Below, piece by piece: positions 48,301 to 56,553 of a stretch of 60,000 nt of DNA (the stretch's first letter is position 1; each line of letters begins with the position of its first letter). The position numbers and the translations under genes are program-made. The notes below the pieces were generated by a model. That model worked only from the letters and a program-made list of their open reading frames with translations. It was not told the origin of the DNA and did no database searches. The DNA comes from Lineus longissimus (Eukaryota; Nemertea; Pilidiophora; Heteronemertea; Lineidae), in NCBI RefSeq assembly GCF_910592395.1, contig NC_088311.1, positions 11,226,501-11,286,500 on the forward strand, in the 5' to 3' direction.

Positions 48301-51300
48301 TGTGAGACGTTGGGAAGGGGATGAGGTCATCCTTAGGGTTATCCATTGCGGCCTTTGCTTATGACGCCATTTTTGAACCCTAACATCCCCGGGCAACGAT
48401 GATACAATTATTGTGTACAGAAAAATGATTTGTAATTTGCCCTATTGAATACCCATGATCAATGAATAATAATATAATTTATAGGCAGAAATCAACAAGA
48501 AATATGACACGGGTACCTGATGTGTCTTTTGAAGAAAGATAAGTGTTACACTCAAACTTCAGCGGTCAACCTGGCTAAGTGGGGCGGTGAGTAGTTTTAT
48601 GAATCCCATTTTAGGTGGGGAACTTTGGGAAGTTGACCACTTAGGGTTTTATGGCACTTTAATTAAGAACTTTTATGAATATGGGCCTTTTTTATGAACA
48701 CCCTGTTCATCACCTATGCCTCTTTATCCATGAGTCCCTTATCAAACCGAAGAAACAAATTTGTCTCTCAAGCGGTCAACCTGGATAAGTGGGGCGCTGA
48801 GTAGTTTTATGAATCCCATTTTAGGTGGGGAATTTTGGGAAGTTGACCACATAGGGTTTTATGGCACTTAAGTTAAGAACTTTTATGAAATCGGCCTTTT
48901 TCTATGGACACCCTGTTCATCACCTATGCCTCTTTATCCATGAGTCCCTTATCAAACCGAAGAAACAAATTTGTCTCCCAATTAAAATGATGATGATATG
49001 TTTGGGTACGTTGTGGGCTCATAGGTCACGACAGACGCATACCTCCTCCTCCTGATGGTCAAACCAGTCTGCAGGCGCTTGACCTCGATTCGGATTCGCC
49101 GTGCTGTGCATGCAGGGAAAGAATGTCGGAGAAATGAATTGTTAATGAGGCAATTATTTTAACTTCCTCAACTGTGATGTGATCAATGCCTCCTGACAGG
49201 AAATCTTAATTAGTTCTTTCGCTGTGACACGCCTGCAAAGTGAACGGCTCATATTCATAAAAGTTCTTAACATAAATGCCATAAAACACTAAGTGGGCAA
49301 GTTCCCAAAGTTCCCCACCTAAAATGCAATTCATAAAACTACTCAGCGCCCCACCGTAGCCAGGTTGACCGCTTAAGTTTGAGTGTAACACTTAATATCT
49401 TGCCAATTATAAAGCATTTTCTGTACACAATTGTATCATCGTTGCCCTAACATCCCCGGGTTCAAAAATGGCGTCATAAGCTCTAAGGCCGCAATGGATA
49501 CCCATAAGGACGGCCTCATCCCCTGCCTAACGTCTCATAATATCAGTTGCTACGTTTTCTCGGAGCACAACGGAGTCTTGGGTGCTACATGGCCATCTAG
49601 CTGCAACATTGATAAACCCAAAATGTGCATCAAAAACAACCTGAACATTGATTGAATACCAGTTTTCCCTCTCTACTCATGAAACGAAAGTCCTATAAAC
49701 CAAATACATTGTATGCATTCGATCGACCACACCGATAACACCGTGGAATCGAGGAATCTGATAATAAAAACAGATAATTGAGGAGTGTCATCTTGTTTCA
49801 GAAATTTGGTTCAGTGAGGTTGTTACCTCCGCAATTACTCGACTCAGTTGGGAAATGTTGACTGTATCACCAGTAGGTCTATTTAAAAATATCTATGCTT
49901 TAAGGAACTGTACACAGTGCCGCCTGTTCCCATATTTTTATACAGTATCACCAGTAACCTGTTGGAATGATCTGCAAGCATTAAAATTGTAAAACCGAAG
50001 AGTCGCAAGCAACTTTAACTCAGGAGGCAATGCGTAATTCTTCCTAATTTCCGATTCGAGGTCATCCCTCACAAGAAGAGTAAGTTTGCCGATCAAACCG
50101 ATATCGCTGAGATAATAAAAGTCGTATTAGAAGTCCAGTGGATGGAAGCCATCACGAAAGACTCTTTCCCTGCGAATTGCACGCCTGTGTACAATATCAT
50201 GTTGGCAATACAAGCCAACATCAACAAAATTATCTCCGACGAGCGCCGTCGTGCTCAAAATGAACTGAAAGAACCAGTTCACTTAGAGTTAAGACTGCCC
50301 CGGAGGTGTCTCAAACCTAAGATTCGATTTGAGTGGTCCACCTGTCTACCTTAAGCATGTTTATGAATATGACTTATTTTAAGTAAGTATCACACCAAAA
50401 CTTAAGATGTATTTTAGGTGCCCCACTTTGACTTAAGTAGCTTTATGAATACGGGCCCGAGGAGTATGGAAAGGGACAAGATCCAATACAATTCACTGAC
50501 CACATCAGACGACTTCCCATGTCGATTTCTACACTGATGTCCAGAATCGTTAAGCTTCATATTCAGGGAAAGTTCTGATAAAGTCATGAGACTTGATTGG
50601 GTTTTTAAAAAACTTAATTAAGGAAGTTAAAAGACCTATTCAACTTTCCTATACTTGACCCAAATGATCATAATTAGCCATAGCTTTCTCGAAGAAGTTT
50701 CTCTTCCTTATATATAATCATTGAGATTGGCCCATGATGATGATTAACTCTTTAGTAACCGAGACAAAGAAGATTTCGTGGCATCAGTAGGCCTCCCTAG
50801 TCTCTTTAAAAAAGCCTCAAAATCTCTTTAAAAAACACTCTCAGGACGGAACAGTACGTGCAAGAAACCAACTCCAACAGAGGTGACTTTACAGTATTGT
50901 AACAGTAACTGTTGGTCCAGGCTGTGTCTTGGTGTCTGTTGAGTCAGACTCCTGTCAGACTAACCCCTCACAGAATTTGCAGTAGCAAATGAATGGTGCA
51001 TCCTTGTACAACCACACTGATTGAAGACTTTTTATTTCAGTGTCTGGTGCCATAAGAGGGCCAAACTTGCTGATGAGAAGAAAGTTGTCAAGTTTAACAA
51101 CAAAGGATTTCCCAAAACGGAGATCATGCAAGATACACAAATTCAAGACGGAACAATCATGAAGGAAAATGACACTTACCAGTCTGCTGGTTTAACCTCT
51201 GGACCCACGAAAGAAAACGAGGCCATTGGGGACAAGACCATTGGTTACCCGATGAATGACAATGCTATTTACGAGTCCTCTGAATTAACCATTGGGGACA

Positions 51301-52277
51301 AGACTGTTGGTTACCCGATGAAAGGCAATGATATTTACGAGTCCTCTGAATTAACCATTGGGGACAAGACTGTTCGTTACCCAATGAAAGACAATGATAT
51401 TTACGAGTCCTCTGAATTAACCATTGGGGACAATACTGTTGGTTACCCGATGAAAGACAATGACATTTACGAGTCCTCTGAAATAACCATTGGGGACAAG
51501 ACTGTTCGTTATCCAATGAAAGACAGTGATATTTACGAGTCTTCTGAATTAAACATTGGGGACAATACTGTTGGTTACCCGATGAAAGACAATGATATTC
51601 ACGAGTCCTCTGAATTAACCATTGGGGACAAAACTGTTGGTTACTCGATGAAAGACAATGATATTTACGAGTCCTCTGAATTAACCACTGGGGACAGTAC
51701 TGTTGGTTACCCGATGAAAGACAATGATATTCACGAGTCCTCTGAATTAACCATTGGGGACAAGACTGTTGGTTACCCAATGAAAGACAGTGATATTTAC
51801 GAGTCCTCTGAATTAACCATTGGGGACAAGACTGTTGGTTACCCAATGAAAGACAGTGATATTCACGAGTCCTCTGGATTAACCATTGGGGACAAGACTG
51901 TTGGTTACCCAATGAAAGACAATGATATTTACGAGTCCTCTGAATTACCCATTGGGGACAAGACTGTTGGTTACCCATTGAAAGACAATGATATTTACGA
52001 GTCCTCTGAATTACCCATTGGGGACAAGACTGTTGGTTACCCAATGAAAGACAGTGATAGTTACGAGTCCTCTGAATTAACCATTGGGGACAAGACTGTT
52101 GGTTACCCAATGAAAAATAATGACATTTACGAATCCTCTGAATTAACCATTGGGTACAAGACTGTTGGTTACCCAATGAAAGATAATGACATTTACGAAT
52201 CCTCTGAATTAACCATTGGGGACAAGACTGTTGGTTACCCGATGATGGAAAATGGTATTTACGAGTCCCTGGATTAA
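36227..52277 (+). CDS. CUB-domain type I membrane receptor with tandem two-tyrosine-repeat cytoplasmic tail
   Basis: Seven exons (36227-36314, 36592-36816, 37041-37418, 38449-38505, 44895-44984, 46155-46218, 51041-52277) join to 2139 bases, 712 residues plus stop, with every phase consistent. Two optional 45-bp mini-exons (43475-43519, 44587-44631) would give 742. The layout is: signal peptide 1-27; Cys-rich region 31-105; CUB domain about 110-231; Ser/Thr/Pro stalk to 280; TM 281-301; basic juxtamembrane segment; then from about residue 363 sixteen 22-residue units with consensus IGDKTVGYPMKDNDIYES. All ectodomain introns are phase 1, typical of shuffled extracellular exons. I know no receptor with this tail. 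Tyrosine-rich repeats next to a TM suggest a phosphotyrosine scaffold (inference). The introns are packed with transposons. The splice from exon 3 uses a weak GTTATT donor and is the least certain. Confidence 0.75.
36592..36816 (+). CDS. Receptor exon 2: Cys-rich ectodomain
   Basis: The acceptor CAAGCATTTCAG ends at 36591 and the donor GTAAGT starts at 36817. There are eight Cys in 75 residues. The SCKRPTTIHVLHA...C pattern loosely recalls the SUEL-type galactose-binding lectin fold (C-x4-I-x-V-x2-A), but the YGR motif is absent, so that is tentative. One NAS glycosylation sequon. Confidence 0.75.
37041..37418 (+). CDS. Receptor exon 3: CUB domain
   Basis: The acceptor TGTTTTTCAG ends at 37040. 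It encodes a CUB-type sequence: NKEYPLKNNISKHCECTVEY, VSFSHIDLPNGKDETLYVTD (the D-x-L-x-V-x-D-G strand) and TLKVVSE...GKFWIKVSA. Extra Cys pairs and several N-glycosylation sequons suggest a surface-exposed domain. The inferred donor at 37419 is GTTATT. Confidence 0.75.
37446..37571. mobile_element. Hairpin MITE, copy 1 (receptor intron 3)
   Basis: The arms GGAGTTTTCGCAAAGCCTCCG ... ATCCCATTGTTCGA pair with TCGAACAATGGGA ... GAAAACTCC. It is almost a full palindrome with a loop of about 18 bp. The same element occurs at 46231-46361. Confidence 0.75.
38449..38505 (+). CDS. Receptor exon 4: stalk segment
   Basis: The acceptor TGTTTGTTTTAG ends at 38448 and a strong GTGAGT donor starts at 38506. 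Phase 1 on both sides. Only this frame is open: QRGMKFTCGEVPASTRTE. It joins the CUB exon through an Ala codon. Confidence 0.7.
39249..39329 (+). repeat. 81-bp direct repeat, left copy (LINE target duplication)
   Basis: CGCACACTGTTATTCTTCAA through CCTGAATGGATT. It matches 41085-41165 with two substitutions and abuts the LINE 3' tail. Confidence 0.85.
39330..41084 (-). mobile_element. 5'-truncated CR1/Jockey-like LINE with 81-bp target duplication
   Basis: It lies on the - strand. The RT reads TKACGPDRVSNRVLRE, SNYRPVSLLSVVSKVMERC, VIYLDFAKAFDSVPH, GVPQGSILGPLLFLLYVND and LFADDSKM, followed by a C-terminal thumb to WVRTPRLWKSLP. One frameshift (between 40833 and 40939) and one stop (40476-40478) break the frame. 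The 3' end is an (AAAT)-like tail (39330-39360 as its complement). The copy starts inside the RT, so it lacks the endonuclease. Direct repeats of 81 bp with two mismatches (39249-39329 and 41085-41165) flank it. Confidence 0.85.
41085..41165 (+). repeat. 81-bp direct repeat, right copy (LINE target duplication)
   Basis: CGCACACTATTATTCTTCAA through TCTGAATGGATT, at the 5' (truncated) side of the LINE. Confidence 0.85.
41410..42756 (-). CDS. Pogo/Tigger-type DDE transposase, intact 448-residue ORF
   Basis: This is a Tc1/mariner-superfamily pogo-like transposase, which would bind terminal repeats and cut and paste the element. Residues 10-60 form a psq-type helix-turn-helix (RSYSVSEKLQYLRDLE ... 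VETFRRWNRAV). Residues 73-165 are the CENP-B/Tc5-like second DNA-binding domain (GWVHDFMKRKDVSFRK). The DDE_1 core has D202 in FNMDQT, D317 in LLLVDRY and D353 in SLDVSVMKSF. Family members usually have Asn after the second Asp (DN-x3-H); here it is Arg. The C-terminus is acidic, a common pogo trait. There is no stop or frameshift over the full family length, in contrast to every other transposon here. It lies antisense inside an intron of the receptor gene. Recent insertion and host retention are both possible. Confidence 0.9.
   Translation of the reverse strand: MEAPEPLKTRKRSYSVSEKLQYLRDLETALANGTVTSLRQFTDHYRIPVETFRRWNRAVLELAMQENNGAARKVKAKLVGLWPNVEDDLHRWLLQQREKRLPVAVHDVQEKAMELFQIRWDALTQVRREEIEQSMPILHHFRASSGWVHDFMKRKDVSFRKVNKNTTGLPADAAARVRVFRDNVAEIIQQFEIVLQFVFNMDQTFVLFDCRPLYTCNTKGTKSVDVRTSKSNTKLGCTVSLCVTAAGDKLPAYITFPRRGFVRQLEALEQQDIPANVRFTSSGTGWMKQETIRHWIEHVFQPHVEADHCEQFLLLVDRYRVHRTEEFGGDITEMGGILDFIPAGCTSLAQSLDVSVMKSFKNHAKKAWKNWKVENTDEEGRCPPVSPLDVTNIISNAWDAVTPEVIENGFEAAVFRNDDDIEDGPQNFVNPDDENAGLNFVEIVEDEL
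43331..43395. repeat. GTACCTTTTTT array in receptor intron
   Basis: Four or so units of CCTGTACCTTTTT. Related arrays are at 43805-43980, 45190-45225 and, inverted, 38685-38715. Confidence 0.7.
43405..43622 (+). repeat. Intron segment carrying mini-exon 5a, duplicate of 43985-44722
   Basis: AGAGATGTCTTCAAACATT through GTGCCGCGCGGG matches 43989-44021 plus 44538-44730, allowing for the MITE in the second copy. It therefore preserves the MITE's empty site at 43437-43438. Confidence 0.8.
43475..43519 (+). CDS. Receptor candidate mini-exon 5a (45 bp, stalk)
   Basis: The acceptor AATTCCATTTCAG ends at 43474 and the donor GTAGGT starts at 43520. Phase 1 in and out, 45 bases, reading STTSGPNIVSDKSF. 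It has a near-identical copy at 44587-44631 within duplicated intron sequence. Inclusion would lengthen the stalk by 15 residues without disturbing the frame. Confidence 0.5.
43805..43980. repeat. GTACCTTTTTT minisatellite
   Basis: A dozen degenerate units of (C/A)(C/T)(T/A)GTACCTTTTTT. It precedes the second copy of the duplicated stalk-exon segment, as the 43331 array precedes the first. Confidence 0.75.
44024..44535. mobile_element. 512-bp palindromic MITE with about 195-bp arms and TA target site
   Basis: The arms start CAGGGTGTTTCAAAAAAA and GTGGGTGTTTCAAAAAAA and pair inward to about 44218 and 44338 (CCATGGTTGATTGAACT region), leaving a loop of about 120 bp. TA lies on each side (44022-44023, 44536-44537). 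The paralogous intron segment has the uninterrupted TA at 43437-43438. Mariner-type by TA and terminus; non-coding. The open frame 44168-44446 is a by-product. Confidence 0.85.
44587..44631 (+). CDS. Receptor candidate mini-exon 5b (45 bp, stalk)
   Basis: Duplicate of 43475-43519, with acceptor CATTTCAG and canonical donor GTAAGT at 44632. It reads STTSGPNTASDKSF. Phase 1 on both sides. Two substitutions from its partner change residues (Ile-Val to Thr-Ala) and the splice signals are kept. Confidence 0.55.
44895..44984 (+). CDS. Receptor exon 6: Pro/Thr-rich stalk
   Basis: The acceptor TATCTTATTTAG ends at 44894 and the donor GTAGGT starts at 44985. It reads PTELLSPTPPIKRKEQKMHE, then TTDVTGNST. 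Both flanking phases are 1, and the last base joins the TM exon as a Val codon. Confidence 0.7.
45262..46065. mobile_element. Foldback of GGTACAGGTAAAATA minisatellite arms
   Basis: 45262-45392 is an array of GGTAC(A/G)GGTAAAATA units. 45893-46065 is the same array in reverse complement. The innermost arm GTACACAAAAAAGAGAAACTAGGTAA (45358-45382) pairs with 45879-45903. The loop (45400-45870) is AT rich, with a 30-bp GGGGAAAAGAGAACTC duplication. No transposase. Confidence 0.75.
46155..46218 (+). CDS. Receptor exon 7: transmembrane segment
   Basis: A long CT tract and TTCAG end at 46154 and the donor GTAAGT starts at 46219. The 64 bases encode TIACSTVAGVVVVVIMVVAF, an unambiguous membrane helix. 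In-phase 1, out-phase 2, and exon 8 supplies the T that completes Gly. Confidence 0.85.
46231..46361. mobile_element. Hairpin MITE, copy 2 (start of receptor intron 7)
   Basis: Same palindrome as 37446-37571, better preserved: CGCGAACGCCTATCCCATTG pairs with its exact complement. It begins 12 bases after the donor of the TM exon, close enough to affect splicing of that exon through RNA structure (inference). Confidence 0.75.
46930..47240 (-). pseudogene. Mariner-like transposase C-terminal fragment
   Basis: The - strand frame reads IEWPPRSPDITPCDFFLWGY then LKNKIYATPPANTQELKNRI, and ends after CELCIEKNGG. WPPRSPDxxPCDFFLWGYLK contains the third catalytic Asp region and C-terminal domain of mariner-type (DD34D) transposases. 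The first two catalytic positions are not in an open frame upstream. Degenerate transposase-like pieces continue to about 47400. Inactive relic. Confidence 0.75.
47612..50458. mobile_element. 2.85 kb palindromic element derived from a PIF/Harbinger transposon
   Basis: The ends GGCCTGTTTTCATAAAGCTA and, on the other strand, GGGCCCGTATTCATAAAGCT pair, and inversion continues for about 1.1-1.2 kb on each side (for example 47820-47990 with 50080-50250). Each arm carries a decayed Harbinger-type N-terminus, RRERVFRDRLHPLDF followed by YQRYRFDRQT with stops (47880-47965). The left half also contains a 210-bp direct duplication (about 48545-48762 and 48770-48980), whose AGGTGGGGAA...TTTTATGAA block recurs inverted at 49255-49390. 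It lies in receptor intron 7. The TSD was not resolved. Confidence 0.75.
48545..48980 (+). repeat. About 210-bp direct tandem duplication in Harbinger-derived element
   Basis: AAGCGGTCAACCTGG(C/A)TAAG through AAGAAACAAATTTGTCTC occurs twice in succession with few differences. Confidence 0.8.
50459..51020. other. 3' part of receptor intron 7, no element seen
   Basis: It contains nothing recognisable until the pyrimidine tract before exon 8. Confidence 0.45.
51041..52277 (+). CDS. Receptor exon 8: cytoplasmic tail with 16 two-tyrosine repeats
   Basis: The acceptor TTTTTATTTCAG ends at 51040. The exon opens VWCHKRAKLADEKKVVKFNN, a basic stop-transfer segment, then about 60 unique residues, then 16 units of 22 residues from about 51225. 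The YPM/YSM/YPL tyrosine is present in 16 of 16 units. The IYES tyrosine is present in 13 and is His in units 6, 8 and 10. The two tyrosines are eight residues apart. A one-base deletion near 52267 in the last unit creates the TAA at 52275-52277, and more repeat DNA lies beyond. Confidence 0.85.
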
Positions 52278-53180
52278 CCATTGGGGACAAGACTGTTGGG
52301 TACCCAAAGGAAGACAATGATATTTACGAGTCTTCTGAATTAACATTGGGGACAAGACTGTGTGGTACCCAATGAAAGAAAATGATATTTACGAGTCCTC
52401 TGAATTAACCATTGGGGACAAGATGTTGGTTACCCAATGAAAGACAGTGATATTTACGAGTCCACTGAATTAACCATTGGGGACAACACTGCTGGTTACC
52501 AAATGAAAGACAATGATATTTACGAGTCCTCTGAATTAACCATTGGGGACAAGACTGTTGGGTACCCAATGAAAGACAACGATATTTACGAGTCCTCTGA
52601 ATTAACCATTTGGGACAACACTGTTGATTACCCGATGAAAGACAATGATATTTACGAGTCCTCTGAATTAACCATTGGGGGCAAGACTTTTGGTTACCCA
52701 ATGCAAGAAAATGATATTTACGACTCCTCTAAATTAACCATTGGGGACAAGACTGTTGGTTTCCCGATGAGAAACAATAATATTCACGAGTCCTCTGAAT
52801 TAACCATTGGGGACAAAGACTGTTGGTTACCCGATGAAAGACAGTGATATTTACGAGTCCTCTTAATTAACCATTGGGGACAAGACTGTTGGGTACCCGA
52901 TGAAAGCCAACTATATTTACGAGTCCTCCGAATTAACCATTGGGGACAAGACTTTTGGTTATCCGATGAGAAACAATGATATTTACGAGTCCTCCAAATG
53001 AACCATTGGGGACAAGACTGTTGGTTACCTAATGAAAGACAGTGATATTTACGATTCCTCTGAATTAACCATTGGGGACAAGACTGTTGGTTATCCGATG
53101 AGAAACAATGATATTTACGAGTCCTCTGGATTAACCATTGGGGACAAGACTGTTGGGTACCCAATGAAAGCCAACTATAT
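51225..53180 (+). repeat. 66-bp minisatellite encoding the receptor tail, about 30 units
   Basis: The unit reads ATTGGGGACAAGACTGTTGG, then TTACCC(A/G)ATGAAAGACA, then ATGATATTTACGAGTCCTCT, then GAATTAACC. Sixteen units are in the coding exon. From 52278 onward about fourteen more carry one-base indels and stops. A stretch at 52437-52847 is open again in the exon 8 frame for about six units. The array is also open antisense (52317-51265), which is a side effect of unit length divisible by three. Confidence 0.95.
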
Positions 53181-53365
53181 TGTCCAGTTCCGTTGTCATC
53201 TATGATGCACAACCGGGTCATCTAATAGATTAAAAAATATTCATATTGTTCAAGCAGAATTGAGAACTGATGTTGATATTGAAAGGAGATTGTCCCCCAG
53301 TCGTTTAATTGACAGATGTCTCTGATTGTGCCTTTGTTTTGCTCTCAGGGATATTAGGAGCCGTG
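53181..53365 (+). repeat. 185-bp direct repeat, copy 1
   Basis: TGTCCAGTTCCGTTGTCATC through TTAGGAGCCGTG. It matches 54028-54212 with about one substitution. Confidence 0.9.
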
Positions 53366-53395
53366 TCCTCCGAATTAACTTTTTTTTTTTTTTTT

Positions 53396-53790
53396 AAATT
53401 ACGAGTCCTCCGAATTAACCATTGGGGACAAGACTTTTGGTTATCCGATGAGAAACAATGATATTTACGACTCCTCCAAATGAACCATTGGGGACAAGAC
53501 TGTTGGTTACCTAATGAATTAAAGACAGTGATATTTACGATTCCTCTGAATTAACCATTGGGGACAAGACTGTTGGTTATCCGATGAGAAACAATGATAT
53601 TTATGTCTCCTTTGAATGAACCATTGGGGACAAGACTGTTGGTTGCCTAATGAAAGACAGTGATATTTACGAGTCCTCTGAATTATCATTGGGGACAAGA
53701 CTGTTGGGTACCCAATGAAAGACAATGATATGTACGAGTCCTCTGGATTAACCATTGGGGACAAGACTTGGGTACCCAATGAAAGACAAT
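53396..53790 (+). repeat. Displaced block of degenerate 66-bp units
   Basis: About six units of the receptor-tail minisatellite, with several indels. They are separated from the main array by the 185-bp repeat and a T17-like run (53380-53396). AATAAA at 53824-53829 is a possible polyadenylation signal for the receptor transcript. Confidence 0.85.
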
Positions 53791-54027
53791 GATATTGACT
53801 TCTGTAAATAGACGGTTTGCGAAAATAAATATCGGCCATTTTGATTATATATAAAGTTTGGGGCTCTGGAGGGCGAACTACTAGTCGGAGTGATAACCTG
53901 AACATTTCATCCAGATTGGTCAAGAAAAAAAACATACAGAGCAGAAAATGTCCGAATTCAATGCACTACGTCAATGTACACTACACGACCCATTAACACT
54001 GATGAACTCCCAAATTAAAACAACAAG

Positions 54028-54212
54028 TGTCCAGTTCCGTTGTCATCTATGATGCACAACCGGGTCATCTAATAGATTAAAAAATATTCATATTGTTCAA
54101 GCAGAATTGAGAACTGATGTTGATATTGAAAGGAGATTGTCCCCCAGTCGTTTAATTGACAGATGTCTCTGATTGTGCCTTTGTTTTGCTCTCAGTGATA
54201 TTAGGAGCCGTG
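54028..54212 (+). repeat. 185-bp direct repeat, copy 2
   Basis: Near-identical to 53181-53365. This copy is followed by unique sequence, so it is probably the original, with copy 1 produced when array units were duplicated across it. Confidence 0.9.
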
Positions 54213-56553
54213 AAATCCATTGGAGGAGAGGTCTAGCCTATGATCATTGGGTGGTGCGTGATACTTTCTATGGTTTGGGTTGTTTTTGCAGGCCTTATAA
54301 GTGCCGTATCGCAATGGTTGTTCCTGGCATGCCTGGCAGGTCTTGCCTAACGAGTGCCATGTCACTGGCAAGTTTTGCCTTACGAATGCCATGTAACAAG
54401 TCAGTGGTTGTTACTGTCGATGCATGTTACTGTCTAGTACTCTGTCTGCTGTATTATCTTACATGCTGGGCGGATGCATGTTACTGTATGGTACTCTGCT
54501 GTATAATCATACATGTTGGGTTATTGTGACATTGCCTCCGTTGGAACATGATACTCCATCGGCTGATGTGATCTTACCAGCTGTGGTAGTGTGTATAGAT
54601 GATACTGCATCGGCTGTTGTAATCCGGCCAGTTGGGTTTTTCATCACGACATTATACTCTTGGCTCGGCTGATCAAGTACCCCCTCCCCTATAGAGTGAC
54701 TTAACCACTCTCTTGCATTACAATACAGTGGCCTCATCGCCACCACGCGGGGCCTAATGGTATTAGGCTACCGAAACATATTGTGTCAGCCAGGACCAAC
54801 CAGTCAGATTGCAGCAAATAGAGTTGCGGCGCACCGACCGGGACATTACAATCACCCAAATCGTCAGATAACATCAGCCAATACACATGTGTCAGCCAGG
54901 ACATGTCACAATAACCCATCCAGTCAGAATTGCAGCAAATAGAGTTGCGTGTACCAACTGGTCAGCCGATAGCGATGTATCAGCCGACAGTAAGCTACGG
55001 CATAGTGAGACAACCAGGGTTTTTGTTCATCAAGATCATCTTTGTTTTTGATGACAACACAATCTCTGTCTCCTCCAGGTTTTTATGTATGATTTGATCG
55101 TTTTGTGTGTGATGAGCATGTCTGAAAGTATTGTTTTTTTTCAACTTTTTATGCTAACATTGTGAGAACCATCTTTGTTCACATGTTTTAGATCTCAATT
55201 TGATCTGACCATTTAGAGCGTTTTGATTTTTGAAAGTTTGCTACTCCATAGGTAATTTCCTGGAAGTTCTCACTCATGGTTTTTTGGGAGTAAAGATCAT
55301 CTTAATTCACTATACGTCATATATATAGATTATGTTATTCAGAGCCAGGTACTTTGGGTAGGCATAATATCAATTGTAGACTGTATTGAGCATATTTCTA
55401 TAACTTTGTGTGTAGTTAGGCAACTTCTATTGAGTGTTTTCGAGAGTTTGTACAAAGTTCTTTGTTGCAATGCATTGTGGGTAAGCATCTTATTTGAATG
55501 CTGCTATTTAAAGGGCAGCATCCCTTTGTTTCATCAGACCGGCTCAGACTGCGATTAGACGAACACATTTTTCTCCTCCTTTCTTCAGGAGTTGAGGGTA
55601 TCATTTTGTTGTCAATCCTCTGTCTGTGGAGAGGCCAGTGGCTCGCTCAAGTCTCTGTGCTTTATGCAAAATTCTTTTTTTTCTGTTTACCCCTCGTGTT
55701 GCTGGTGGGTCACTGAGACCGGGCCTTCACTGCAGACGCCTTTCGAAATCGCTGGTATCTCCCGATATGGGTGTCGAGATCGCGTGACTTTCTTTAGAAC
55801 AGTTTTTTTTAATTCTGGAGAGCTCACCAGGTTAGACTCGGGAAAAGGGCCCTGAATCTCCTGTATGGGACGCTGAATTCTGTGAGGTTTCTAATCATAT
55901 TTTGATGGGGCGAAATATTCACTCTGATATTTAGAGAGGCACCATTTTCTTTATTGTTTATTCATGCCGGTCTCATTTTTATCTTTCGGTAAGTTTCCTC
56001 AATTGCGATCTGTTGTAAGTCTGATGAAACTCGAGATATGCCCTGTATCCCCTTGAATCCTATGCCACGGATATGTGGTCGGTGTTTCTATACCATGAGG
56101 GACATTTCCATGATTCTTGATGCCTGTCTGTATGATGTGTATAACATGCTGTAACAGGGTGTGGGTGGGGTTAGTTCTATGATAAATGTTATATAAACGG
56201 AATTATTTGCCTGGACCTTATTTCTTAGGATTACCTGCCTGATGTCAGTGTATATCAAGGGGCGTCAGTTCTTTCGGGATTTTGTCAGTAGGATTGAGAC
56301 ATTCGCCCGGTCCTGGATGATTTCTTGTGTGTGAAGAAGTGACATTGAGGGCTTTGAACCCCCGAACCCGCCCCCTTCCCCTCTGTATCCATCCCTGACC
56401 ATTAAAGAGCTGCACTACTCTTCATTAATGTAAACACAGTGAGCATTTAAAACGAAACAGACACTTCTGAGTGGCTATCAGTCTGCATATATGACTACTA
56501 TTATATGGGCCATATGACAACTATTATACTACCACCATATATGGGCCCATTTA
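54213..56553. other. Gene-poor stretch downstream of receptor
   Basis: No convincing coding exon. A short block (TCAGCCAGGAC ... TTGCAGCAAATAGAGTTGCG) is repeated at 54786 and 54894. Several short open frames are present, none with domain content. Confidence 0.4.

Noticed and set aside
51265-52317. 350-codon open frame antisense to the receptor tail
   Set aside because: It exists because the 66-bp unit is a multiple of three and happens to lack antisense stops. It has no signal, domain or splice context, and the sense frame is joined to a TM exon.
54173-55855. Hydrophobic short frames as membrane proteins
   Set aside because: Low-complexity, no splice-consistent continuation, and overlapping equally open frames on both strands.
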